Below, in pieces: positions 8,348 to 16,616 of a stretch of 64,000 bases of DNA (position 1 is the stretch's first letter; each line of letters begins with the position of its first letter). Where the stretch lies: the NCBI GenBank assembly GCA_965222005.1, contig OZ244935.1, positions 2,108,001 through 2,172,000 on the forward strand. Reading direction: 5' to 3'. Below the pieces are notes generated by a model. The model was not told where the DNA came from. It saw nothing but the letters and a program-made list of their open reading frames with translations, and did no database searches. Origin of the DNA: CBDCTM01 sp965222005. GTDB lineage: Bacteria; Bacteroidota; Bacteroidia; Chitinophagales; Saprospiraceae. The translations under genes were made by a program, and so were the position numbers.

Positions 8348-9373
8348 TCAGATATTGTCGGGGTTGGGTTGGCTGCCTTCGCGGGGCTGGTCGCCATCTT
8401 TTTCTTCTTTCTCCTGCTCGTATTGCTGTTTGCGTCGCTCGTAGGCATTGATGATCTCTTTGACTAGGCGGTGACGCACCACATCTTCGGAAGTTAGATA
8501 GATCTTTTCGATACCTTCGATTCCCTCCAGCGTTTCAACAGATTTGCGAAGGCCCGATTTTTGGTTGTAGGGCAGATCGACCTGCGACAGGTCGCCGGTG
8601 ATGATGCACTTGGCGGAAGGGCCGAGGCGAGTGAGAAACATTTTGAGCTGGGTAGTGGTGGCGTTTTGTGCTTCGTCGAGTATGATGAAGGCATGGTCGA
8701 GGGTGCGGCCGCGCATAAAAGCCAGCGGTGCTACTTCGATGATGCGGTTGGCCATAAAGTAGTTGAGCTTTTCGATGGGCAGCATATCGTCGAGCGCATC
8801 GTAGAGGGGGCGGAGGTAGGGATCGACTTTCTCCTTGAGGTCGCCGGGCAAAAAGCCGAGGCTTTCACCAGCTTCTACTGCCGGGCGGGTGAGGATGATT
8901 TTTTTGACCAGGCGGTTTTTCAGCGCTCGTATGGCTAAAGCTACGGCGGTGTAGGTTTTTCCGGTACCTGCCGGGCCGAGGGCAAATACGATATCGTTGA
9001 CCTCAGAGGCTTCGATAAATTTTTTCTGATTGCGGGTTTTGGCTTTGATGGCTTTGCCGTTGCGGCCGTGTACCAGGGTGGTATTTCCCTTGCTGTTGCT
9101 GAGGTGATTTTCGTAGGGCTTGCCGCCGTTGAGCAGGTCTTCGACGGTTTGTACGCTCAGCTCCTGGTATTCTTTGAGCATATGTACCATAGCCTCGAAG
9201 CGATCTTTGGCGCGCTGTGCCTCTTTTTTGTCGCCCACGATTTTTAGGTGACGGCCGCGGGATGTAATGGTGACACCGGGAAAGGCTTTGCGAAGCAGGT
9301 TTAACTTTACATTGTTTTCGCCGTACAATTCAACGGGATCGACGTCTGTGATGGTCAGAATAATTTCGCTCAA
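8348..9373 (-). CDS. phoH: PhoH-like ATPase (YbeZ type)
   Basis: A 341-residue protein with an N-terminal KH-like region (about 10-95: LNLLRKAFPGVTITSRGR, probably RNA-binding) followed by the PhoH P-loop domain. Walker A is ALGPAGTGKTYTAVA and Walker B is FIILDEAQNAT; later GDLSQVDLP is also typical. PhoH/YbeZ proteins are cytoplasmic ATPases linked to RNA maturation with YbeY; ybeY is not in the window. The C-terminus is a charged tail (EQEKEEKDGDQ). First gene of the phoH-aroA pair and divergent from the plus-strand gene at 9519. Confidence 0.93.
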   Translation of the reverse strand: MSEIILTITDVDPVELYGENNVKLNLLRKAFPGVTITSRGRHLKIVGDKKEAQRAKDRFEAMVHMLKEYQELSVQTVEDLLNGGKPYENHLSNSKGNTTLVHGRNGKAIKAKTRNQKKFIEASEVNDIVFALGPAGTGKTYTAVALAIRALKNRLVKKIILTRPAVEAGESLGFLPGDLKEKVDPYLRPLYDALDDMLPIEKLNYFMANRIIEVAPLAFMRGRTLDHAFIILDEAQNATTTQLKMFLTRLGPSAKCIITGDLSQVDLPYNQKSGLRKSVETLEGIEGIEKIYLTSEDVVRHRLVKEIINAYERRKQQYEQEKEEKDGDQPREGSQPNPDNI

Positions 9374-9394
9374 TAGGTGGTTATTATTTTAGAT

Positions 9395-9409
9395 TGAAAG
9401 CCGGGCTTT
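9395..9409 (-). promoter_or_regulatory. Short palindrome in the phoH 5' leader
   Basis: GAAAGC and GCTTTC flank a CGG centre about 22 bp upstream of the phoH start. It could fold as a small hairpin in the transcript or be a protein site. No further evidence; the rest of the 145-bp divergent region to 9519 shows no clear -7 element. Confidence 0.25.
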
Positions 9410-9518
9410 CTGGTTTTGCAAACAGCCACTGGCAGATATTTGAATATTTAAGGTAAATTTAGCGTTTTAAAAAATTCCGGACAAGCTATTCAGCGCTTAT
9501 CCAAAAGCTACAATCATT

Positions 9519-10343
9519 ATGCCTGTTGTAACGATCACTTCCGACTTTGGCCTTGAGGATTATTATCTCGCTATTCTTAAAGGTGCCCTGCTTTGTCGGC
9601 AGCCAGCTCTTCAGCTGATCGATATTACTCATAACATCAAACAGTATGATATCGTTCAGGCGGCCTTTGTTGTCAAAAATGCCTATTCCAGCTTTCCCAA
9701 AGGCTCCATTCATATCCTCAGTATCAATAATTGCTATGCTCCGAAGGCTACCTTTCTGGCTGTCAAATACGATGGTCACTACTTTCTGGCCCCCGATAAC
9801 GGAGTGTTTTCACTGCTTTTTGGCCAAAATCAGCTGGAAATGTATGAGTTGGAATACCATTCGGATGCCCCCCTTCCGTGGAAGGATGCCTATGCGCAGG
9901 CCGTCGGCCACCTCGCCGGAGGTATGCCAATCAATGAAATAGGTATCCCCATAGCTGCCATTGAGCAGCGCTTTAGCTTCCGGCCGGTGGTGGACAAGTC
10001 ATCGGTAAAAGGTACGGTGGTGCATGTGGATTACTACGAAAATGCCATTGTCAATATCTCGCGGGAGCTTTTTGAACAGACGGCCAACAAGCGCCCCTTT
10101 GCCATCTTCTTCAAAGGGCACCAGCCACTGCGCCAGCTCAGTAAGGGCTATGCCGATGTGCCGGTGGGGGAGACGCTGTGCTTCTTCAACTCTGCCGATT
10201 TGTTGGAAATCGCAATCAATATGGGCAAGGCAAGCAGTTTGCTGGGGCTGAAAGTAGAGGATAGCGTGCACATCAATTTTGACGAAAGCGAGAAAGAAAA
10301 AGATTTAAAAGATAAAGTAGGTGATTTGTCGATAGAAAGTTGA
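9519..10343 (+). CDS. SAM hydroxide adenosyltransferase-like protein (DUF62 family)
   Basis: A 274-residue cytoplasmic protein of the fluorinase/chlorinase/SAM-hydroxide adenosyltransferase superfamily. The N-terminus TITSDFGLEDYYLAILKG has the family's TSDFG..D.Y substrate site, and FLAPDNGVFSLLF matches the APDNG motif. The C-terminal barrel is present. The loop that in most bacterial members reads VDPGVG..R and supplies residues of the water-activating triad here reads LSINNCYAPKATF, with no Asp and no Arg. This may mean altered catalysis or only a lineage variant. No operon partner is obvious; an ABM protein follows after 72 bp. Confidence 0.85.
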   Translation: MPVVTITSDFGLEDYYLAILKGALLCRQPALQLIDITHNIKQYDIVQAAFVVKNAYSSFPKGSIHILSINNCYAPKATFLAVKYDGHYFLAPDNGVFSLLFGQNQLEMYELEYHSDAPLPWKDAYAQAVGHLAGGMPINEIGIPIAAIEQRFSFRPVVDKSSVKGTVVHVDYYENAIVNISRELFEQTANKRPFAIFFKGHQPLRQLSKGYADVPVGETLCFFNSADLLEIAINMGKASSLLGLKVEDSVHINFDESEKEKDLKDKVGDLSIES

Positions 10344-10415
10344 GTTTTAGGGCTGTGACGATGGCGATGGAAAGAATAGATGTTGTAGGAACCGCAAAGA
10401 AAAATTTACAAAGCA

Positions 10416-10730
10416 ATGATCAAGCGCATTGTTCGCATGCATTTCCGGCCATACAAGGTAGCTGATTTTCTGGAAGTATTTGATGCCAATAAAAAGGCGA
10501 TCCGACAATTTGAAGGCTGCCAACATCTGGAGCTGTGGCGCAGTACCGATGAAAAGGAAGTGTTGTACACTTTCAGTTTTTGGGAGAGTGAAGCGGCTTT
10601 GGAGCAATACCGCCAGTCGGAGCTTTTTAAAAGTACCTGGGCACTTACCAAACCGCTCTTCGCCTCCAAGGCAATCGCCTGGAGTGTACAAATGATCGAT
10701 GTAATAACTCCCGGAAAGCAAGCAGATTGA
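10416..10730 (+). CDS. Antibiotic biosynthesis monooxygenase (ABM)-like protein
   Basis: A 104-residue single-domain protein with the ferredoxin-like pattern of the ABM/YgiN superfamily: IVRMHFRPYKVADFLEVFD opening strand and helix, then FEGCQHLELWRSTDEKEVLYTFSFW and a second helix EAALEQYRQSELF. Members act as small oxygenases or haem-degrading enzymes, many are uncharacterised; no catalytic signature separates these options here. Its stop overlaps the TTG start of the next gene by three bases, so it is translationally coupled to the ABC exporter genes, though its functional tie to them is unclear. Confidence 0.75.
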   Translation: MIKRIVRMHFRPYKVADFLEVFDANKKAIRQFEGCQHLELWRSTDEKEVLYTFSFWESEAALEQYRQSELFKSTWALTKPLFASKAIAWSVQMIDVITPGKQAD

Positions 10731-11671
10731 AGGTAATTTATACCATATTGGGCATTCGTTTGCGCCAGTTGCTTCGGCTCATACGTACCCTCGGCTGGGG
10801 GTATCTATTAATTCTGCTGCCTTTGGTATTGTTGTTTGTACTGGTAATTTTGGAGCAAGCCCAAAAATTGCCCGGATTATTGGGAGTAGCGGGGCTGATT
10901 TTGTTAACGTTTATACATGTCCAACGCAATGATAAGGCTTTTCTAAGCAGCCTGGAATGTGCTCCATTTCTTTTCCGTGCTACGGAATATAGTGCTGGTG
11001 TGCTTCCACTTACTGCTTTGGCTTTAGGGGTATTGGGTAGTTGGGAGGATGGTCTGCTGTTGCAGGGTGGCGCTTTGCTGGTTGCACTGCTGCCGATGCG
11101 CCAAAAACGGGCAGTTTTTGTACAGCCATCGCTACAGCTAAGCTTTTTGCCTGTACAAGCTTATGAGTGGAAAGCTGGATTCCGACGCTATGGCTGGGGA
11201 CTTTTACTGCTGTACTTGGTGGGGCTGACACTTTGTTGGCTTGTAGGGACAATACCGATAGTAGCTGCTCTGATGGCAGTAGTTGTTAGCAGCTTTTATG
11301 AAGATATAGAAGCTAAGGAAATGCTCGAAAGCGTAACTCAGAAAGGGGACTTGCTGAAACACAAGCTACGCATGCAGGTCCAGATTTTTCATGGCGGAAT
11401 GTTGCCTCTGTATGTATTGTTTTTAATTTTCCATGCCGCATATTGGTATATACTGCTTCTGGCAACAATCGGAGCACAGCTATTGCTAAGTTTTGCTGTG
11501 TTTTACAAATATGCCAATTATTCGCCGGGCCGGAGGCGGGTATACAATCAGCTCGTTGTGGGACTGTTTTTTATGAGTCTTCTACTTCCATTCCTGCTAC
11601 CGGTGGCAGGCGTTTATTGTTTGGTTTACAGCAGGCGTGCATCGAGGAATTTGAATTATTACTATGCTTGA
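10727..11671 (+). CDS. Integral membrane component of a two-gene ABC exporter
   Basis: A 314-residue protein with six or more hydrophobic segments (GYLLILLPLVLLFVLVILEQ at about 24-43, others near 78-110, 155-185, 225-255 and 270-300) and no soluble domain. It starts at TTG 10727 inside the stop of the ABM gene and its own stop overlaps the ATG of the ATPase gene, so all three are coupled. The pairing with a lone ABC ATPase marks it as the membrane subunit of an ABC-2-like exporter; no sequence family or substrate is recognisable to me. No ATG lies near the N-terminus in this frame, which supports the TTG start. Confidence 0.7.
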   Translation: MKVIYTILGIRLRQLLRLIRTLGWGYLLILLPLVLLFVLVILEQAQKLPGLLGVAGLILLTFIHVQRNDKAFLSSLECAPFLFRATEYSAGVLPLTALALGVLGSWEDGLLLQGGALLVALLPMRQKRAVFVQPSLQLSFLPVQAYEWKAGFRRYGWGLLLLYLVGLTLCWLVGTIPIVAALMAVVVSSFYEDIEAKEMLESVTQKGDLLKHKLRMQVQIFHGGMLPLYVLFLIFHAAYWYILLLATIGAQLLLSFAVFYKYANYSPGRRRVYNQLVVGLFFMSLLLPFLLPVAGVYCLVYSRRASRNLNYYYA

Positions 11672-12353
11672 GATAGAAAATCTTACCGTTGCTTATGGTG
11701 ATCATGTAGTATTACAAGATTGCCAACTGGCTTGTAGCTACCATCAGATACACGGCGTACTTGGTATGAACGGAGCGGGTAAAACAACTTTGTTCAATAC
11801 GCTTTACGGTTTTGTGAAAGCCAGAAAGGGTGAAATTTTGCTCGATGGCAAGCCTATACACAACAGGCAAATTTCCTTTCTGGAGACCAGCAACTATTTT
11901 TATCCCTACCTTACCGGCAGAGAATACCTGGAACTGCTGGCCCTGCGTCAGGACAATTTTGATATTGAAGACTGGAACAGGCTTTTCGAATTGCCACTCG
12001 ATAGCTTAGTAGATCAATATTCCACAGGCATGAAGAAAAAGCTAGCCTTTTTGGGGAACCTGGCGCTCGACCGGCCTGTGATCATTTTGGATGAGCCATT
12101 CAACGGAGTAGATATCGAAAGTAATGAAAAAATGTACCAAATACTACAGCGCCTCAAGACCCGAAAAAAAATCATCCTTTGTGCTTCTCACATTATCAGC
12201 AGCCTCACCGGCATTTGTGATCGGATCAGCTATTTGAAAGGAGGGCGATTTGTAAAAACCTATGCTCCCAACGATTTTCCGGCACTGGAAGAAGAACTGC
12301 GAATTTTGGTACACCAAAAAATTGACGAAACCTTGAATGAGCTTTTAGGTTGA
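11664..12353 (+). CDS. ABC transporter ATP-binding protein
   Basis: A 229-residue ABC ATPase. Walker A is GMNGAGKTT (residues about 34-42), the signature is the variant YSTGMKKK (about 119), and Walker B with the catalytic glutamate is VIILDEPFNGVD (about 140-150); the H-loop is SHI. It overlaps the membrane subunit by eight bases. The Q-loop region is short and the signature STGMK is the form usual in ABC-2 exporter ATPases of Bacteroidota. It presumably energises the membrane protein encoded just upstream. Confidence 0.9.
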   Translation: MLEIENLTVAYGDHVVLQDCQLACSYHQIHGVLGMNGAGKTTLFNTLYGFVKARKGEILLDGKPIHNRQISFLETSNYFYPYLTGREYLELLALRQDNFDIEDWNRLFELPLDSLVDQYSTGMKKKLAFLGNLALDRPVIILDEPFNGVDIESNEKMYQILQRLKTRKKIILCASHIISSLTGICDRISYLKGGRFVKTYAPNDFPALEEELRILVHQKIDETLNELLG

Positions 12354-12408
12354 GCAACTGCTTGGAAGCCGCTCACGGGCCTGCGAATTTTACCTGAAAC
12401 CACTTTAT

Positions 12409-13479
12409 ATGATTGAAAAACTAGCACTCGATCATTACCAAATACACATAGGCTCTGTAAGAGTTGCGCTTGCCCAATGGCTGGCCCAACAAACTTATAG
12501 TAGCCTCTTCTTGGTTGTTGACCAAAATACACGCCGCTACTGCATGCCTTTGTTGGAAGACCAATTGCATGGAAAGGTGCATGTGATTGAAGTGGCTGCC
12601 GGCGAACGACATAAAAACCTACAAAGTTGCACTACCATTTGGCAACAAATGATGCAAGCCGGTGCCGATCGCCAATCGCTTTGCATTAACCTCGGTGGCG
12701 GAGTGATCGGGGACATGGGAGGCTTTTGCGCGGCCACCTTCAAGCGCGGCCTGCGATTTGTACAAGTGCCCACTACGCTGCTCTCGATGGTCGATGCATC
12801 TATTGGCGGAAAGCTGGGTGTTGATTTTGAAGGAGTCAAAAACAGTATCGGCCTTTTTTGCGACCCCGCAGCCGTTTTCATTGATCCGGTATTTCTAAAT
12901 ACCTTGCCTGCCCGCGAGCTCCGCAGCGGTTTTGCCGAAGTCATCAAACATACCCTCATTGCTGATTCAGCCCAATGGCAGCAGTTGCAGCAAGTTCGTA
13001 CACTTGAAAAAGTGGATTGGCCAGCTTTTTTGCTTCCATCTTTGAATATCAAGCGGCGGATTGTAATGGCTGATCCCCTCGAACGGCACATACGCAAAGC
13101 GCTCAACTTCGGCCATACCATCGGCCATGCAATAGAAGCACAGCGGCTGCAAACGAAGCAGCCTTTATTGCATGGAGAAGCCATCGCCATAGGGATGATC
13201 TGTGAGGCATGGCTATCAACAGAGCTATGCGGACTTAGCCAGAGCAATCGGGAGGCAATCACTTCTTATGTATTGCATCACTTTGGAAAAGTAGAACTGG
13301 ACAGCGGGCAGTTGGACAATTGGCTGGGCTTGATGAAAAAAGACAAGAAAAACCGGGGCAGGGCAATCAACTGTAGTCTGCTTTCAGCGATCGGTGAGCC
13401 GGCCATCGATCAAATTTGTACAGAAAATAGGATTAAAGCTGCTATTTTGTACTACCAGCAGCTACCCAATGCTTATTGA
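12409..13479 (+). CDS. aroB: 3-dehydroquinate synthase
   Basis: A 356-residue NAD-dependent enzyme converting DAHP to 3-dehydroquinate, second step of the shikimate pathway. Seen: LGGGVIGDMGGFCAATFKRG (NAD-binding glycine motif), VPTTLLSMVDASIGGKLGVD, RSGFAEVIKH and the zinc ligands in LNFGHTIGHAIE. Length and motif order are normal. It starts 55 bp after the ABC ATPase stop, with no terminator seen between them, so it may be read from the same transcript. With aroA 4 kb away on the opposite strand it is the second shikimate gene of the region. Confidence 0.95.
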   Translation: MIEKLALDHYQIHIGSVRVALAQWLAQQTYSSLFLVVDQNTRRYCMPLLEDQLHGKVHVIEVAAGERHKNLQSCTTIWQQMMQAGADRQSLCINLGGGVIGDMGGFCAATFKRGLRFVQVPTTLLSMVDASIGGKLGVDFEGVKNSIGLFCDPAAVFIDPVFLNTLPARELRSGFAEVIKHTLIADSAQWQQLQQVRTLEKVDWPAFLLPSLNIKRRIVMADPLERHIRKALNFGHTIGHAIEAQRLQTKQPLLHGEAIAIGMICEAWLSTELCGLSQSNREAITSYVLHHFGKVELDSGQLDNWLGLMKKDKKNRGRAINCSLLSAIGEPAIDQICTENRIKAAILYYQQLPNAY

Positions 13480-13693
13480 AGACATCACAGACAAATACTC
13501 GGACAATAGCCAGGAATAATCATCGAATGATGGCAAATTTTAGATATGATAGCCTTTCTTTCAAAAAGGAGCTTAATTTTACAAAAAATCAAGGTCTTGG
13601 TTCTCTGTGAAGTACATATTGACACATTTTTTAATAGATGCCGTACTATGGAGAAGATTTCCGCGTTTTCACAGGATTACGGGAATTCTGAGC

Positions 13694-13701
13694 TATATTT
13701 G
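13694..13701 (+). promoter_or_regulatory. Candidate -7 element for the PBP1A gene
   Basis: TATATTTG fits the Bacteroidota -7 consensus TAnnTTTG. A clear TTG-type -33 box at the usual 19-20 bp spacing is not seen (GTTTT lies in the area). If used, the transcript would start near 13707 and have a leader of about 210 nt. Confidence 0.35.
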
Positions 13702-13725
13702 TACATCCGTCAGGATACACCTTAA

Positions 13726-13884
13726 AAACTGTTTTGAAATTTGTGGTGAAATTTTTCACAGCGTATTTTTTTCTCAGAGGAGGCTTTTTTTGAGGTGAAT
13801 AGCTTGAGCTATTTGCCGATAAAAAATGTGAAGTATGAGGAAAAAAGACGCATAAAAAAATCAGTGAATGTTTCAAAACAGTTT
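13726..13884 (+). promoter_or_regulatory. Structured leader: perfect 14-bp inverted repeat upstream of the PBP1A gene
   Basis: AAACTGTTTTGAAA at 13726-13739 is matched exactly by its complement TTTCAAAACAGTTT at 13871-13884, enclosing 131 nt, and ending 31 nt before the start codon. Inside lies a smaller hairpin, GTGAAA-tt-TTTCAC, near 13746-13760. The whole 436-bp gap 13480-13915 is AT-rich and has no credible gene. The pairing could shape a long leader RNA or bind a dimeric protein. Confidence 0.45.
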
Positions 13885-13915
13885 CTTAAACATACTATAA
13901 AATCAGGTCTTTCCT

Positions 13916-16606
13916 ATGGAAAACATGTCAAAAGCTGAATCTTCCAAAGAGCTTCAAGCGCAAAGGCAATCCACCTATCAGAAGATAGTGAAATGGATGT
14001 GGCGTTTGGCTATTGCGGGTATTGTAGGCCTGGTAGTGTTGTTTATTATCCTTTCACTCACCGACCTCCCTACCTTTGAAGAGCTCGAAAATCCCAAGAG
14101 CAATCTGGCCTCCGAAGTGTACGCTGCCAATGGCGAAGTATTGGGCCGCTATTATGTGGAAAACCGGGTGCCGGTGAGCTACGATCAGCTCTCTCCTCAT
14201 ATCGTTCAGGCATTTGTAGCCACTGAGGATGAGCGCTACTACGAGCATAGCGGAATTGACGGAAAGGCACTAGGCAGGGTGTTTTTTAAAACCTTTTTGT
14301 TACAAAACCGGAATGCCGGTGGGGCGAGTACCATTACCCAACAACTGGCCAAAATGCTGTTTACCGAACGGCCGGGCTCCGGCCTGGAGCGCGTCCTTCA
14401 AAAACTGAAAGAATGGATAATTGCCGTCAAGCTTGAGCGCAGCTATACCAAAGAGGAGATCATGACAATGTATCTCAATAAGTTTAACTTTATCAATGGC
14501 GCCTACGGCATCAAAGCTGCTTCCGAAATATATTTTGGCAAAACACAGGACTCGCTGCACATCGAAGAGGCTGCCACCCTGGTAGGTATGCTCAAGAACC
14601 CCTCGCTATACAACCCCCTGCGCCGCCCCGAACGGGTGAAAAAGCGGAGAGAAGTAGTATTCAAGCAAATGCAAAAAAACGACATCATTACGCCTGCTGA
14701 ATATGATTCCCTGCGGGCGCTTCCGCTTGATATGACTCATTTTCGGCGCAAAACGCATGCCGATGGCCCGGCGCCCTATTTTCGTATGCGGCTTGGCGAA
14801 GAAATCAAGCGTATATTGGCAAAAGAAGAATTTCGAAAAGGAGACGGCAAGCCCTACGATATTTACCGGGAAGGTCTCAAAATATACACTACCCTCGATC
14901 CCGTCATTCAGGAATACGCCGAAAAAGCAGCTGTTGAGCATATGGCAAAGCTCCAGCAGCGCTTCAATAAGGTGTGGAAAAACAAGGACCCCTGGACTTA
15001 TCGCGATCCGCAAATGGAAGAAGACGAGCAGGAAGCTGAAAAAATAGCCAAAGAACGTACGCTCAAAAAATTGATCCGCGAGACCGATCGCTATCAAAGT
15101 ATGCGACTCGGCTATATGCACGAGGCGGTAAATGCTGTGGCCGATGATATTGACGGCTTTCAGCTCAGAGACCACGATATCGAGCGTATGCTGGAAGAGG
15201 AGAAGAAAAAAGGCAACCTCGCCCGGCTCGTTTCCAGAGACATCATCGGGTCAAAACTGGCTGTCAAATATCGGACGGCTATGAAAAGCCAACATTGGCC
15301 TGCACTCAAAAAGCAGTGGCGCGCCTTTCAGCAGGCCGTGCAAACATCTTTCCACAAGCCCGTTAAGATGCGTGTGTTTGCCTACAACGATCAGATGGAA
15401 AAAGATACCGTGATGAGCCCCATGGATTCCATCAAGTACCATCGCATGTTTCTCCAAATCGGCTCCATGGCAGTCGATCCGGTCACCGGCCACGTAAAAG
15501 CCTGGGTAGGCGGTATTAATCACAAATATTTTCAATTCGACCACGTCACCTCCGAGCGGCAGGTAGGTTCTACCTTTAAGCCCTTTATTTATGCCACTGC
15601 TATTGCCCAGCAAGGCATCTCTCCCTGTTTCGAAGTGGTGGATTTGCCTTATACCATCCACAAAGATGAAGGCAACTTTGAACTGCTGGAGGATTGGACC
15701 CCCAACAATGCCGATGGCAGATATTCGGGGCAAATATTTAGCCTGTTCAAAGGCTTGCAATGGTCAAAAAACACCATTTCCGTTTTTCTGATGAAACAGC
15801 TTGGAGATACCGAGCCGGTCCGCACATTGGTAGATAATATGGGGCTTTCCAAAGAGGCCCGCCATTCAAATGGCACCTATAAAATACCTCGCTCACCCTC
15901 TATTTGCCTGGGTGCCAGCGACCTTACGGTATATGAGCTGACGGGGGCGTACACTACCTTTGCCAACAACGGCATGTACAACAAGCCTGTGTTCATCACC
16001 CGAATCGAAGATAAAAACGGCCGTACCATTTATCAGGAAATTCCGGAAGAACGGGTTGCCTTACATCCCAATGCCAATTTTGTGATGATCGAAATGCTGC
16101 GGCGCGTAATGAGGCAGGGGCTGCCGGGATTTGGTGGCCTGCAAAGCGATTTTGGTGGCAAAACCGGTACTACCAATGATTATGTGGATGGCTGGTTTGT
16201 TGGCCTCACCCCCGATCTGGTGGTGGGTACCTGGGTAGGTGGTGACGATCGCTGGGTGCGATTTCTGTCATTGCGCGATGGCATTGGCGCCAAGATGGCC
16301 CGCCCTTACTATGCCAAGCTGATGCGCAGCCTGGAAGAAGACCCGGAGGTAGATTATGACAAAAAGGCCCGCTTCACCCGCCCTCCCGGCGATTTGGGTA
16401 TCGAGCTGAATTGCGAAATGTATCGCTCCAACGGGCCTCCCGGCTTTCATAGTCCCAACTTTGAGGAAGGAGAAGAGGATGAAAGCTTTGGCAATGATCT
16501 TTTTGGCGATGAGGAAACTCCTGCGCCGGATACCGCTAAAATCAAAAAACTAAAACCGATTGCCGGAGAGAATGAAGAAAATGAGAACTTTGGCGGCGGA
16601 TTTTAA
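13916..16606 (+). CDS. mrcA: Bifunctional class A penicillin-binding protein (PBP1A type)
   Basis: An 896-residue peptidoglycan synthase anchored by one membrane helix (about 27-50: WRLAIAGIVGLVVLFIILSL). The glycosyltransferase 51 domain has E104-D-E-R-Y-Y-E-H-S-G and GGASTITQQLAKMLF; the transpeptidase has S552-T-F-K555, S617-K-N619 and K749-T-G-T, all intact. Between them lies an insertion of about 200 residues rich in lysine and glutamate (about 330-500). The C-terminal tail is acidic (FEEGEEDESFGNDLFGDEE). It polymerises glycan and cross-links peptides in the periplasm. The next gene starts 10 bp after its stop and is probably co-transcribed. It lies behind a long structured leader. Confidence 0.95.
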   Translation: MENMSKAESSKELQAQRQSTYQKIVKWMWRLAIAGIVGLVVLFIILSLTDLPTFEELENPKSNLASEVYAANGEVLGRYYVENRVPVSYDQLSPHIVQAFVATEDERYYEHSGIDGKALGRVFFKTFLLQNRNAGGASTITQQLAKMLFTERPGSGLERVLQKLKEWIIAVKLERSYTKEEIMTMYLNKFNFINGAYGIKAASEIYFGKTQDSLHIEEAATLVGMLKNPSLYNPLRRPERVKKRREVVFKQMQKNDIITPAEYDSLRALPLDMTHFRRKTHADGPAPYFRMRLGEEIKRILAKEEFRKGDGKPYDIYREGLKIYTTLDPVIQEYAEKAAVEHMAKLQQRFNKVWKNKDPWTYRDPQMEEDEQEAEKIAKERTLKKLIRETDRYQSMRLGYMHEAVNAVADDIDGFQLRDHDIERMLEEEKKKGNLARLVSRDIIGSKLAVKYRTAMKSQHWPALKKQWRAFQQAVQTSFHKPVKMRVFAYNDQMEKDTVMSPMDSIKYHRMFLQIGSMAVDPVTGHVKAWVGGINHKYFQFDHVTSERQVGSTFKPFIYATAIAQQGISPCFEVVDLPYTIHKDEGNFELLEDWTPNNADGRYSGQIFSLFKGLQWSKNTISVFLMKQLGDTEPVRTLVDNMGLSKEARHSNGTYKIPRSPSICLGASDLTVYELTGAYTTFANNGMYNKPVFITRIEDKNGRTIYQEIPEERVALHPNANFVMIEMLRRVMRQGLPGFGGLQSDFGGKTGTTNDYVDGWFVGLTPDLVVGTWVGGDDRWVRFLSLRDGIGAKMARPYYAKLMRSLEEDPEVDYDKKARFTRPPGDLGIELNCEMYRSNGPPGFHSPNFEEGEEDESFGNDLFGDEETPAPDTAKIKKLKPIAGENEENENFGGGF

Positions 16607-16616
16607 GTATTGCAAA

